From assembly GCA_964633205.1 (NCBI GenBank), contig CAZWFN010000017.1, positions 1 to 63,580 on the forward strand: 63,580 bases of DNA, written 5' to 3'. Shown here piece by piece: positions 9,056 through 17,325 of this stretch. How positions within the stretch are numbered: position 1 is the stretch's first letter; every line of letters starts with the position of its first letter. The notes under the pieces were generated by a model. That model did no database searches. It had not been told where the DNA came from and saw nothing but the letters and a program-made list of their open reading frames with translations. The DNA comes from CAYVQE01 sp964633205. GTDB taxonomy: Bacteria > Myxococcota > B64-G9. The translations under genes and the position numbers were made by a program.

Positions 9056-10329
9056 AGGCCTATGCCTACCGGACCGGCAGCCGCATCTCTCCGTTCGACG
9101 ACGATGTGGCCGACACCCAGGTTCTCAACCAGAGCCTGGCCGAATGCCAGCGTCGCGCTTGCCGGGCCGCCGGCCTGGAGTGGACCCCGATCGACCGGCC
9201 CGATCAGGCCCGCGAGTTCCCCTGCGTGCTATTTCCCGACGATCTGTACTTCTCGGTCAAGCTGCTGCGCGACTTCTTGGCCACCGCCCGCAAGCGGTCC
9301 GAACGCTCGGCCTGCCCCGCTCTGCGCCGGGCGGCGTCCACCGCCTATGCGCTGCCGCTGCAGGATGTCCGGCGCCTGGAGTGGGACGGCGACCGGCCGC
9401 GGCTGGCGTACGACCTGTGGTTGCTCGAACGCGGTCCGCTGCCGGCCGAGCCGGACGCGGTGCGTCCGGCCCTGGCCGACCGCTGCCCGCCGCTCGATGT
9501 GCCGCTGCGGGAGTTGGCGATCCCGGTCCGGCTGCCGCTGCTGCAGGAGCGCGAGCGCTCCTTCCTCTACCCGATCACCTCCACCGTGGCCTGCCGCATT
9601 TCCCACTGGACCCATCTGCTGTGGCTGGCCCACCTGAGCTTCGGCATCGGCTGGATGGAGCACGCCCGCCGGCACAAGGCCTGGACGGCATTCCAGCTCC
9701 TCGGCTCGGTGGCCCGACGGGGGGTCGACAAGTGGCGGCTGTTGGGGGGGCTGAACGCGATCGGCCGCGGCTGCGACGTCCACCCGCGCGCCTATCTGGA
9801 GGCCTCCATCCTGGGCCAAGGGGTGCGGGTGGGCGCCGGCGCTTGCGTGCGCAACAGCATCATCGGCCCCGATGTCATCATCGGTGACCACGCCCGGATC
9901 ATCAACTCCGTGGTCGGTCAGGGCTGTCTGCTGTGTGAAAACTACTTCCTGCTGCACTCGCTCTGCTACCCGGGCTCGACGCTGGGCAACCCCAAGACCC
10001 AGATGGCGGTCATCGGTCGGGACGTCTACCTCAGCGGTTGGACCAGCTTGCTCGACGCCAAGTTCGTCGGCAATGTCCAGGTGCTGCACCGCGGCCGGCG
10101 GGTCGACAGCGGACGCGCCTTTCTGGCCAGCTGCATCGGCCACCGGGCCGTGCTCAGCGCCAGGGTGCTGATCCACGCCGGCCGCGAGATCCCGAACGAC
10201 CTGTGGATGGTCTCGCGGCCCGAGGACGTGATCTCGGAAATCCCCGCCGACGTACCGCGGCGAACGCCGCTGGTACCCCAGGCGGGCATGCTGGTCGCCC
10301 TGGAAGAGCGCGACCGCAAACGCGAATGA
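9052..10329 (+). CDS. Left-handed beta-helix (hexapeptide-repeat) protein, paralogue 2
   Basis: This 425-residue protein is a tandem paralogue of the preceding gene, with the same N-terminal block (MKAYAYRTGSRISPFDDDV), the same length and the same domain order. The middle contains a conserved HWTHLLWLAHL segment (WPHLVWLNQLL in paralogue 1). The C-terminal half holds the hexapeptide repeats (GRGCDVHPRAYLEASILG, GPDVIIGDHARIINSVVG). Its ATG overlaps the upstream stop (ATGA), so the two are translationally coupled and probably form a heteromer or act in sequence. Its stop in turn overlaps an in-frame ATG of the next gene. Function unknown; a role in cell-envelope glycan or polymer assembly is suggested only by fold and by alr next door. 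Confidence 0.75.
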   Translation: MKAYAYRTGSRISPFDDDVADTQVLNQSLAECQRRACRAAGLEWTPIDRPDQAREFPCVLFPDDLYFSVKLLRDFLATARKRSERSACPALRRAASTAYALPLQDVRRLEWDGDRPRLAYDLWLLERGPLPAEPDAVRPALADRCPPLDVPLRELAIPVRLPLLQERERSFLYPITSTVACRISHWTHLLWLAHLSFGIGWMEHARRHKAWTAFQLLGSVARRGVDKWRLLGGLNAIGRGCDVHPRAYLEASILGQGVRVGAGACVRNSIIGPDVIIGDHARIINSVVGQGCLLCENYFLLHSLCYPGSTLGNPKTQMAVIGRDVYLSGWTSLLDAKFVGNVQVLHRGRRVDSGRAFLASCIGHRAVLSARVLIHAGREIPNDLWMVSRPEDVISEIPADVPRRTPLVPQAGMLVALEERDRKRE

Positions 10330-10340
10330 GGTTCGATTCA

Positions 10341-10808
10341 ATGGAACGACACAAGACGCTCGGCGACTACCACAAGCTCGGCCCCAAGCTGCGCGTGGGC
10401 GGTGACGTCGATTCATGGTGCACCCGCTGCCGGATGGTGCTCAGCCACACCGTCATGGCGATGCGCGGCGGCGAGGTGATCAAGGTCCAGTGCAACACCT
10501 GCGGCAGCCAGCATCGCTACCGGGCCGAAGCCCCCGGCCAGGGCGGCAAGCGGGCGCCGCGCCGCAAGGCCAGCGGCACCTGGGCCCCGGCGCCGCCGAA
10601 GCGGGCGCCCAAGATTTGGCAAGAGGCCATCGCCGGCAAGGATCTGAGCAACCCGGCGCCCTACCACCCCAAATCGACCTACACCGTCGGGCAGGTGCTG
10701 ATGCACGGCAGGTTCGGCACCGGGGTGGTCATGGGCGTGAAGGAGGGCGGCAAGATCGTGGTGGTGTTCGAGGACGATATGCGGGTGCTGGTCCACGACC
10801 GCGGTTGA
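10341..10808 (+). CDS. Zinc-ribbon protein with C-terminal SH3-like 'FGTGVV' domain
   Basis: A 155-residue soluble protein. Residues ~20-55 carry two CxxC knuckles (WCTRCRMVLSH and VQCNTCGSQH), predicting one structural zinc site. A basic Ala/Pro/Lys linker follows. The last ~45 residues (YTVGQVLMHGRFGTGVVMG, then VVVFEDDMRVLVH) resemble the small Tudor/SH3-like barrels found at the C-termini of UvrD/CarD-type proteins. Nucleic-acid or protein binding is plausible; no enzymatic motif is seen. I prefer the ATG at 10341 because GAGG lies 9 nt upstream. An in-frame ATG at 10326 overlaps the upstream stop and would add five residues. It forms the last gene of the alr/beta-helix cluster. Confidence 0.8.
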   Translation: MERHKTLGDYHKLGPKLRVGGDVDSWCTRCRMVLSHTVMAMRGGEVIKVQCNTCGSQHRYRAEAPGQGGKRAPRRKASGTWAPAPPKRAPKIWQEAIAGKDLSNPAPYHPKSTYTVGQVLMHGRFGTGVVMGVKEGGKIVVVFEDDMRVLVHDRG

Positions 10809-10835
10809 GCCGAAGCGCTTCGAACAACCGGCTCA
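10806..10835. terminator. Symmetric stem between convergent stop codons
   Basis: TGAGCCG (10806-10812) and CGGCTCA (10829-10835) form a 7-bp stem that includes the stop codons of both converging genes. The perfect palindrome CGAAGCGCTTCG (10811-10822) lies between. There is no T-tract, so this is at best a weak bidirectional terminator. Confidence 0.35.
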
Positions 10836-12332
10836 GAAGTAGAGGATCAGGTGATCGCCGGTCGTCTCGGCCTCGAGCAGCTGCGGGCCGGCGGCCGGTG
10901 GCAACGGCAGCTCGACCGGTCCCAGCTCGGCCACCCAGGCGCTGGCCACCCGCCGGACCAGCTCCCGGGCAGCAGCCCGCAGCTCTCCGGCCTGCTCGGT
11001 GACCAGCTCGCTAAAGAGGATCTCCAGCGCCACCACCTGGACATCGGCCACTTCCAGCTCCAGCCGATGATCCTCGAGCCGGGGCGCCAGCAGCAAGGTC
11101 ACGTCGGCCCGCAGACCCAGCGCCCGCAGGTCGGCGCCGCCGAGTCGGGTGTAGATGTCCAGCCGGGTATCGGGCAGCACCACTTGCAGGCGCGGCAGAC
11201 GCTCGCCGGCCTGGGGATCGACCAGGCCGAAAGCCAGCTGCAGCGCGCCCCGGGGCCGCACCATGACCCGGGTCTCCGCCGCCGGCCCCAGCGCCAGCAA
11301 GGATGGCAAGACCTCGGTCAGCGCCACCTGCGGCAACGGCCCGTCGCCGGACCGCCGGCAGAGCAGGCCGGACCGGTGCGCCTCGGCCAGCACCTGCTCG
11401 AGAAAGGGTCGGGCGACGGCGATCGCCAGCTGGTAGGCCTGTCCGGATTCCGGCAGTCGATCGCCGATCTCGGCCGGGGCGCCGTGGAGCGCCGTTCGGC
11501 TGGCCAGGTTGGCCGGCACACAGACCGCGCGGGCGGAGCCGGCGCCGCCCGCCAGGCCGATCCGAATCCGCTCCGCCTGCAGCGAGGTCGACTCGGCCTC
11601 CGGCAACAGCAGCAGCCGCAGCCCGCCGGCGAGTTCGCCGTGCGCGCCGAGCGCCAGGCCCAACACGTTCTCGGCCGCCGCGTCCAGATCGGCGACCAGC
11701 TCGGACAGGGCCTGCTGCAGCGCGTCGCCGATGGACTGGCGCAGCAGCGCTTGCGCCTCGGCGCCCAGCGCGATGTCGCAGTCCGGCGCGGTGTCCAGCT
11801 CGATCGGCGAACCGGACAGCCGCGGAGACCCGTCGGCTTGCAGTCCCAGCCGGCCATCGGCGTCCGCCGCCGCCACCAGCAGCAGGCTGGTCTGGCGTTG
11901 CGGGACCTCCACCGCCAGCTGGCAGCTGCCATCAGCCCCGGCATCGGCCACCCAACCCAGCGCCAGCTCGAAGGCGACCGGCTCGAACACCAGCTCCAGC
12001 CGCAGGCCGCCCTGGACGCCGCCGGCCTGCACGGAGGCCAACCCGAGGGTCAGAGCCCTGGGCTGCGTCTCGAAGTAGACGGCGCCATCCACCTGGCCGC
12101 CAATCCGCGGCACCTCGGTTCGCAAGCCCGGAGGTTGGGGTTCGAGGGCTGCGAGCAGGTCGTCGCCCAGCGGAACCGCCCGTTCCGGCGGCACGGCCCA
12201 CTCGACCGCCCGCGGGGCGACGGCATCGGCCTCCAGCGGCTCGGCCAAGGGTTCGAGTTGGCACCCGCTGCCCCAATCGCAGGCGGCGCCGAGCAGTCCC
12301 AGCAGGGCCACGCAAGCCAGAAGCCGGTTCAT
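10833..12332 (-). CDS. Predicted lipoprotein of unknown function
   Basis: A 499-residue protein with a lipoprotein signal peptide (MNRLLACVALLGLLGAAC, lipobox LGAAC). The mature part is rich in Leu, Ala and Glu and consists of alternating beta-like and amphipathic stretches. The pattern (QALSELVADLDAAAENVL; LPSLLALGPAAETRVMVR) is reminiscent of tubular BPI/LBP-like lipid-binding folds, but I cannot establish this. Its ATG overlaps the stop of the upstream propeller lipoprotein (ATGA), so the two are translationally coupled. It is the last gene of the lipoprotein run, which probably starts from the promoter at 15893-15922. Confidence 0.75.
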   Translation of the reverse strand: MNRLLACVALLGLLGAACDWGSGCQLEPLAEPLEADAVAPRAVEWAVPPERAVPLGDDLLAALEPQPPGLRTEVPRIGGQVDGAVYFETQPRALTLGLASVQAGGVQGGLRLELVFEPVAFELALGWVADAGADGSCQLAVEVPQRQTSLLLVAAADADGRLGLQADGSPRLSGSPIELDTAPDCDIALGAEAQALLRQSIGDALQQALSELVADLDAAAENVLGLALGAHGELAGGLRLLLLPEAESTSLQAERIRIGLAGGAGSARAVCVPANLASRTALHGAPAEIGDRLPESGQAYQLAIAVARPFLEQVLAEAHRSGLLCRRSGDGPLPQVALTEVLPSLLALGPAAETRVMVRPRGALQLAFGLVDPQAGERLPRLQVVLPDTRLDIYTRLGGADLRALGLRADVTLLLAPRLEDHRLELEVADVQVVALEILFSELVTEQAGELRAAARELVRRVASAWVAELGPVELPLPPAAGPQLLEAETTGDHLILYF

Positions 12333-13639
12333 GGCACGCTCCGCAGCGCCGCGCCCACCGGCAGGGAGCGACTGAGCAGCTCGCCGGCCGCGCGGCCCTG
12401 CTCGTCGCGCGCCAGCCGATAGGTCAGCAGCCGCAGCGCATCCGGCCCTGCGACCAGCGCATTGTGCAAGCCGACCACCCCGTCGCCGGCCAGCACTTCC
12501 GGATCCGAGAAGTCTCCGTCAGGTCGCTCGACCACCAACATCAGGTCCAGCTGGCTGCTGTCCAGATAGGCCACCCGGGCCAGCCCGTCGGGTCCGTAGG
12601 CCAATGTGCAGTGCTGCCCCACCGGCCAGCGGTGCTCGGCGCCGCTGCCGTCTAGCCGGCTGCCGGCGTCCAGCAGCCGGGTCTTCATGGTACCGCCGGC
12701 GTTCCAGGCGAAGCGCAGGCTGCCCGCATCGCGATCGCTGAAGGCCACCGCCAAATTATCATCGGCGTCCAGCGCGGCCGAGACCCAGCCGCCGGCCTCC
12801 GGCCCGGCGGCCAGCTCCGCGGCCGTCCAGCCCTCCGGTTTGCGCGAGGCGAGCATCATGGCGCCGCTGCATGGATCCTGGAATGCGACCCACTCGGCGC
12901 CCCGTTCGTCCAGCACCAGCGCGATGGAACGACCGGGCTCGGCCGCCAGCGGCCCGGACCAGCTCTCACCGGCCGCACAGCCGCCGACCCGCTCGATCAA
13001 CCAACGCGCAGCGTCGAGCTTGCGCGCCAGCATGACACTGCCGCTGGTCTCGTCGAGAAACGCGATCCGCGCCATCCCGGCGGCGTCCAGCACCAGTGCC
13101 GCCGCCCGGCCCACCGGGCCCTCGTCCGCCCCGTCCAGCCGGGGCACGGTCTCGATCTTCCACCCCTGGCCGCTGCGCGTGGCGTAGCGCAAGCGGCCTG
13201 CGCTGCGATCGAAGTAGGCCACATGGGGCCGGTCGAGCGCGTCCAGGGCCAGCGAGGCGAACAGCCCCACGTCGGGCCCCGGGATGATCGGAGCCGGATC
13301 CTGCAACAGGGCGGGGTCGTCCGCCGGCGGCAGACCGTCGACGTACTCCCAGTCGAAACCGCCGTCCTTGCGTTCCCGCCCCAGCACCAGATCGCCGTAA
13401 CGGGCCGCGTAACAAGCCACCTGCAAGCGGCCGGCGGCGTCGAAGGCCGCCGAAGGGTAGCGGCCCAGATCGGGCGGCGGGGTCGCGGGGCGCAGATCGA
13501 CGCAACGACCGGTTGCGTAATCGCACACCTGCCCGGCGGCACAGCCTTCCGGGCAGCCGCGCGGTGAGCCCTCGTCACAGCCCGCCGGCAGGGCCAACAG
13601 GGCGAACACCGCGAACAGCATGTAGCAAGTCCTGACCAT
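12329..13639 (-). CDS. Lipoprotein with beta-propeller-like repeats
   Basis: A 436-residue lipoprotein (signal peptide ending LALPAGC). A short Cys-rich knot follows (RGCPEGCAAGQVCDYATGRC), then repeats of ~45-50 residues such as VGLFASLALDALDRPHVAYFD and LVLDAAGMARIAFLDETSG. These resemble the 'sialidase-like' or YWTD-like blades of secreted propellers. The blades closely match those of the next gene upstream (VGLFASLVLYSDGSPAVVYYD), so the two are paralogues. It is presumably anchored in the inner or outer membrane with the propeller in the periplasm or outside. I chose the ATG at 13639 because AGGAGG lies upstream and it gives a compact signal peptide; GTG codons at 13642 and 13669 are alternatives. 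Confidence 0.75.
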   Translation of the reverse strand: MVRTCYMLFAVFALLALPAGCDEGSPRGCPEGCAAGQVCDYATGRCVDLRPATPPPDLGRYPSAAFDAAGRLQVACYAARYGDLVLGRERKDGGFDWEYVDGLPPADDPALLQDPAPIIPGPDVGLFASLALDALDRPHVAYFDRSAGRLRYATRSGQGWKIETVPRLDGADEGPVGRAAALVLDAAGMARIAFLDETSGSVMLARKLDAARWLIERVGGCAAGESWSGPLAAEPGRSIALVLDERGAEWVAFQDPCSGAMMLASRKPEGWTAAELAAGPEAGGWVSAALDADDNLAVAFSDRDAGSLRFAWNAGGTMKTRLLDAGSRLDGSGAEHRWPVGQHCTLAYGPDGLARVAYLDSSQLDLMLVVERPDGDFSDPEVLAGDGVVGLHNALVAGPDALRLLTYRLARDEQGRAAGELLSRSLPVGAALRSVP

Positions 13640-13721
13640 CACCGCGAACGGGTGCCTCCTGCGCTCCACCCCACCCTGTCAGTCTACACCAAACCCCGCT
13701 GCGCGTGCAGCGCCACCCGAG

Positions 13722-13740
13722 CGGCTCCGTGCCGGAGCCG
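13722..13740. repeat. GC-rich hairpin 1 of an intergenic pair
   Basis: CGGCTCCG (13722-13729), loop TGC, CGGAGCCG (13733-13740): a perfect 8-bp stem in the spacer between two lipoprotein genes. There is no T-tract on either strand. Confidence 0.6.
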
Positions 13741-13767
13741 GGGCAGCGCTGTCGCAGGGGCAAGGCC

Positions 13768-13786
13768 CCAGGGGCGAGGCCCCTGG
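13768..13786. repeat. GC-rich hairpin 2 of an intergenic pair
   Basis: CCAGGGGC (13768-13775), loop GAG, GCCCCTGG (13779-13786): a second perfect 8-bp stem with a 3-nt loop, 27 bases from the first. The pair could be a REP-like element, an mRNA processing or stability structure, or an attenuating terminator inside the lipoprotein operon. Confidence 0.6.
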
Positions 13787-13821
13787 CACGTCCTGAATCC
13801 GCCAGCCAAGCACCCGGCGCT

Positions 13822-15855
13822 TCAGGGCAAGGCGTGGGTGCGCAGATCGATGGCCGAGCTGGGTGGGTCGGTGCGCAGGTTGTGCTTGAAGTTGCTGATG
13901 TGCATCAGCTCGCCGGCGCCGTCGAGCACCTGGTCGACGAAGAAACCGTAAGTCCCGGCAAAGGCATCGCCCGCCATCTTGCGGGCCAGGATCTCCAGGC
14001 TCCAGACCCCTCCCGGATCCCGGGTGGCCACCACCAGATCCAGCGAGGTGCCGTCCTGATAGGCCAACCGGGCGTGGCCGGTCGGATCGACCGCCACCCG
14101 GGCGAAGTTGCCCACCCAGTGCAGGTCGCCGACCGCAGCGGCCAGATCGGTCGGGTCGCCGTTTTCGTCGCGGGCGCCCAGGTCCACCGGCTCGGCGGCC
14201 GCCAGATCGCTGTTCCAGTAGTACAGATCGCCGAGCAGCGCGTCCTGGTAGGCCACGTGCAGCACGTCGCCGCCGTCGACGAAGGCCGCGCAATCGGCTC
14301 CCACGTCGCCCTCGGCGTCCAGCACCACCGGCGGCTCGAAGGCGTCGCTGCCGTTCCAGACGACCGCCTTCAGGTCGCCATGGGTGGAGTCGTAGTAGAC
14401 CACGGCCGGGCTGCCGTCGGAGTACAGCACCAGGCTGGCGAACAGACCCACCCCCGGCGGCAGATCCTGCAGCGAGGACTCGGGCATCAAGGTCTCGCAG
14501 GCGCCGGCCACGCAGGCCTCGCCGTCGGCGCAATCGCCGCAGTTGGCCGGATCGTCGGCCGGCTCGCAGGTGCCGGAGTCGGCCAGGCAGACCTGGCCCT
14601 CGGCGCAGTCGTCCGGGGCACAGGGCACGGCCAGGCTGTCGAGGGTGTAGACCGTCCAGTCCTCGGCTGCGGCCGGCGCCGGCGTGGCGGCCCAGGCCAG
14701 CTTCAGCTGGGACTGCAGATTCTCGTCCTTGAGCGTCATGTAGGCCACCAGCGGATTGCCGGCGGGATCCAGCGCCAGCGAGGTGTAGCGTCCGGTCAGC
14801 CCGGCGTCGTCGACCGTGTGCACCGCCCAGGCGGCCCCGTCGAAAGCGGCGTACTTCAGCGTTCCGTTGGTCCGGTCGTGGTAGCTGATGCACGGCAGTC
14901 CGTCGGCGTCGATCACCACGTCGGTGTCCCAGCCCACGTCTTCTCCCGGCTCGGCGATGCCGCCCCGCGGACCGTCGGCGGCGCCTTCGCAAGGCGCATC
15001 GGCCGGCACCCCGTCGACGAACTGCCAGTCGACCGCAGCCCCGGCCTCGGCGCTGGCCGCCACCCCGTACAGCAGATCGCCATAGGGTTCGGCGTAGTAG
15101 CCCGACAGCACCGGGATGCCGTCGGCCCCCAGCGCGATGGCCGAGTGCTGGCCTGCGAAGGCCGCTTCCAGCGGCGGCAAGGGCACGCAGCTGCAGTCGG
15201 CCCCTTCGACGGCACAGGTCTCCTCGTTCAGGGTGCCGCCCGGCTCCGGGTTGACCTGCTCGCAGGCCGGACACTCGATGTCGGCGCAGGGGTCCGGGAC
15301 CGGTTCGCAGGTGTTGGTCGCCCGGCAGCAGTACTGATCGCCGGGGCACTCGCCGCCGCAGGGCACGTCGCAGATGCAGCTGCCCCGCGAGCAGCGCGGG
15401 AAGCTGTCGCCCTGGCAGTCGGGATACAGCGGGAAGTCCGGATCGGCGCACTGCTCGTCGGTCTCGCAGCGCACGTAGAGGCAGACGCGGCAGCCGGTAT
15501 CCGGATCGGGCTCGTCGGGGCAATAGCGCAGCAGGTCGTCCTCGGGCGGGCAATCCTCGTCCGAGCTGCATTCGATGTTGGCGCAACAGCCGTCGACGCA
15601 GCCCATGCAGTCGCCCACCTCGGCGCAGTCGGCATCGGTGCTGCACGTCTGGGTCTCGCACTCGACCACGTCCTCGACGCAGCGGCACCCATCCTCGCAA
15701 TGGAAGCCGTCCGGGCAATCCGCGTCTGAGGAGCAGCAGTCCTCGGTCTCGGGGTCACAGGTGCACTCCGGGGGCTTGCTATCGCCGCAGCCGGTCAACT
15801 GGACGACGGCGACCCAGGCCAGCGCACCAAGCGCTTTCAATAGATGGGAACGCAT
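13822..15855 (-). CDS. Cys-rich lipoprotein with beta-propeller-like repeats
   Basis: A 677-residue lipoprotein (MRSHLLKALGALAWVAVVQL, lipobox LTGC). Residues ~25-215 are extraordinarily cysteine-rich, with repeated D-x-D-C and C-x-x-D units (CSSDADCPDGFHC, CSTDADCAEVGDC, CSSDEDCPPEDD). These resemble the 'DUF4215 / Cys-rich surface' modules common in Myxococcota and should form many disulfides. Propeller-type blades follow (YTSLALDPAGNPLVAYM; VGLFASLVLYSDGSPAVVYYD), with a second Cys cluster inside near 440-490. A surface-exposed adhesion or binding role is inferred only. I chose the ATG at 15855 because GGAGAG lies upstream; the frame continues open to 15894. A strong promoter lies at 15893-15922. 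Confidence 0.75.
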   Translation of the reverse strand: MRSHLLKALGALAWVAVVQLTGCGDSKPPECTCDPETEDCCSSDADCPDGFHCEDGCRCVEDVVECETQTCSTDADCAEVGDCMGCVDGCCANIECSSDEDCPPEDDLLRYCPDEPDPDTGCRVCLYVRCETDEQCADPDFPLYPDCQGDSFPRCSRGSCICDVPCGGECPGDQYCCRATNTCEPVPDPCADIECPACEQVNPEPGGTLNEETCAVEGADCSCVPLPPLEAAFAGQHSAIALGADGIPVLSGYYAEPYGDLLYGVAASAEAGAAVDWQFVDGVPADAPCEGAADGPRGGIAEPGEDVGWDTDVVIDADGLPCISYHDRTNGTLKYAAFDGAAWAVHTVDDAGLTGRYTSLALDPAGNPLVAYMTLKDENLQSQLKLAWAATPAPAAAEDWTVYTLDSLAVPCAPDDCAEGQVCLADSGTCEPADDPANCGDCADGEACVAGACETLMPESSLQDLPPGVGLFASLVLYSDGSPAVVYYDSTHGDLKAVVWNGSDAFEPPVVLDAEGDVGADCAAFVDGGDVLHVAYQDALLGDLYYWNSDLAAAEPVDLGARDENGDPTDLAAAVGDLHWVGNFARVAVDPTGHARLAYQDGTSLDLVVATRDPGGVWSLEILARKMAGDAFAGTYGFFVDQVLDGAGELMHISNFKHNLRTDPPSSAIDLRTHALP

Positions 15856-15892
15856 CACGGCGCTCTCTCCTTTCGCGTGTCGTGCTCGGCCC

Positions 15893-15922
15893 ATTATGGC
15901 CCGAAGTTCGGATCCTTGGCAA
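15893..15922 (-). promoter_or_regulatory. Putative sigma70 promoter of the three-gene lipoprotein operon
   Basis: On the minus strand TTGCCA (15922-15917) and CATAAT (15898-15893) are spaced by 18 nt. The leader to the ATG at 15855 is ~30 nt and contains a ribosome binding site, unlike several other promoters in the window. Confidence 0.55.
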
Positions 15923-15961
15923 CCCGCCGGCTACGCCACCCGGTCGGCTCCGGCCGGCGGC

Positions 15962-17245
15962 TCAGGGCAAGGCCCAGTTGAGCACCAGCAGGCTGGAACG
16001 CGAGTCCATGGTCTCGCCGTTGTTGCCGTAGACGATGCCGATGCCCCGTTCGCCGGCCTGGTAGACATAGGTCTTGGCGCCGGTCTCCTCGCCGACGAGC
16101 ACGTCGACCGGGGCACCCAGCTCGGCCTCCCACTCGGCCCGGGTCGAGCCCACCCGGTTGCCGCCCGCGGTGGCGCCGTAGAACAACGGATAGAGCCAGA
16201 TGGTCACCAAGCGATCGATGTCGTACCACAGGTACACGTCATCGCCGCCGATGAACTCCATGCCCTGGACCCGGTAGGAGTCGACGTAGAAGTCGATCGT
16301 TTGGGTGCTGCCGTCGCCGAGCTCGATATCCTGTGCGAAGCCCTGCGACCAGTCGGGCTGGCCGAGCACGCCGCGGTGGGTGCTCTGCTTGCTGCCGGTC
16401 TGGTAGCCGTCGCCGCAGATGATCGAGGTGGCCCCGAAGGAGATGCGCGCGCCGGCCGGGTCGATGGCGGCGTCGGGCGGCCGGTAGGAACGGCTGACGG
16501 TCACCGCTTTGACCACCTCGTCCTCGTCGTAGTTGAAGTAGATGCCGGCGTTGAAGAACTCGTCGACCTTGCCGCCGGCGAACTCGCCGTAGGCCGGCAC
16601 GTCGGCGGCGTAGTCCGGCGCGGCGTAAGCCGGCACCGCCCGCACCGCGGCCCGGGTGTCGCCGATGCCCAGGCCCTCGGCGGTGCGGGCGCCGAGGCCT
16701 TCGCGGGCCATCAGCGTCAGCACGTAATCCTCTCCGTCGAACACCCCGTTGAGGTCGACGTCGATGCCCGAGACCCACAGGCTGTCGTCGTAAAAGGCCA
16801 TCACGAAGGGGGCGTCCGGCAGGACCTGGCCGCTCTGGCCCAGCACGGCCTGCATCTCGGCCAGGGTGTGCGGGCTGTCCATGCCCTGGCTGACGCGCAG
16901 CGGCCCGAGGCCCACCCCCGGCAGCACGTCCCAGCTGATCGCCTGGTCGCCGCCGGGATCGCCCCCTGGATCCCCCCCCGGATCGCCCCCGGGGTCTGCA
17001 CCCGGATCGGCCCCCGGGTCACCACCCGGGTCACCTCCCGGGTCAGCGCCCGGATCGCCGCCGTCGACGCCGCCGTCGACGCCGCCGTCCCCCACCCGCT
17101 GGTAACAGATGCCGGAGACGCAGATGAAGCCCGGCGAGCAATCCTGGTCGATCTTGCAACCGGCCGAGCCGTTCGAGCAACCGGCGAGCAGCGAGGCCAG
17201 CAGCCCGGCGATCGACAGCTGGCAGAGCAGACCGCGTTTCTCCAT
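15962..17245 (-). CDS. Lipoprotein with Asp-Pro-Gly repeat stalk
   Basis: A 427-residue lipoprotein (signal peptide ending LLAGC). After a small Cys motif (CKIDQDCSPGFICVSGICYQ) it has a ~50-residue low-complexity stalk of GVDGG and GDPGG/ADPG units. A ~320-residue globular domain follows. That domain contains Asp-rich, possibly Ca2+-binding segments (SGIDVDLNGVFDGEDYV) and a repeated GIGDTRAAV / GSTRAEWEAELG motif, which resembles the short 'gate' repeats in proteins that store threshold or trajectory-like values. I do not recognise the family. The start is supported by a promoter whose -10 box lies 6 nt upstream, which predicts a leaderless mRNA. It is transcribed separately from the neighbouring lipoprotein genes. 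Confidence 0.75.
   Translation of the reverse strand: MEKRGLLCQLSIAGLLASLLAGCSNGSAGCKIDQDCSPGFICVSGICYQRVGDGGVDGGVDGGDPGADPGGDPGGDPGADPGADPGGDPGGDPGGDPGGDQAISWDVLPGVGLGPLRVSQGMDSPHTLAEMQAVLGQSGQVLPDAPFVMAFYDDSLWVSGIDVDLNGVFDGEDYVLTLMAREGLGARTAEGLGIGDTRAAVRAVPAYAAPDYAADVPAYGEFAGGKVDEFFNAGIYFNYDEDEVVKAVTVSRSYRPPDAAIDPAGARISFGATSIICGDGYQTGSKQSTHRGVLGQPDWSQGFAQDIELGDGSTQTIDFYVDSYRVQGMEFIGGDDVYLWYDIDRLVTIWLYPLFYGATAGGNRVGSTRAEWEAELGAPVDVLVGEETGAKTYVYQAGERGIGIVYGNNGETMDSRSSLLVLNWALP
16943..17091. repeat. Coding low-complexity repeat (GDPGG / GVDGG stalk)
   Basis: Imperfect 12-15-base units (variants of GGATCGCCCCCG read on the plus strand) encode the Asp-Pro-Gly stalk on the minus strand. Copies differ at third positions, so the peptide is conserved better than the DNA. 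Confidence 0.8.
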
Positions 17246-17251
17246 GTCCCG

Positions 17252-17281
17252 AGACTACCAGCGCCGCCGCGACGCTGGCAA
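17252..17281 (-). promoter_or_regulatory. Putative promoter, leaderless type
   Basis: TTGCCA (17281-17276), 18-nt spacer, TAGTCT (17257-17252) on the minus strand. Only 6 nt separate the -10 box from the ATG at 17245, so transcription should begin at the start codon. Confidence 0.6.
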
Positions 17282-17325
17282 GTCGCGACTCAGCGCAAGC
17301 CCGGGCGTACAGCGGGGGTGCTCGT

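Noticed and set aside
13705..15729. Open frame of about 670 codons opposite the Cys-rich lipoprotein
   Set aside because: No ribosome binding site or motifs; the minus-strand protein has a clear lipobox and repeats.
16943..17091. Possible CRISPR-like array
   Set aside because: Short imperfect coding units with no spacers or leader.
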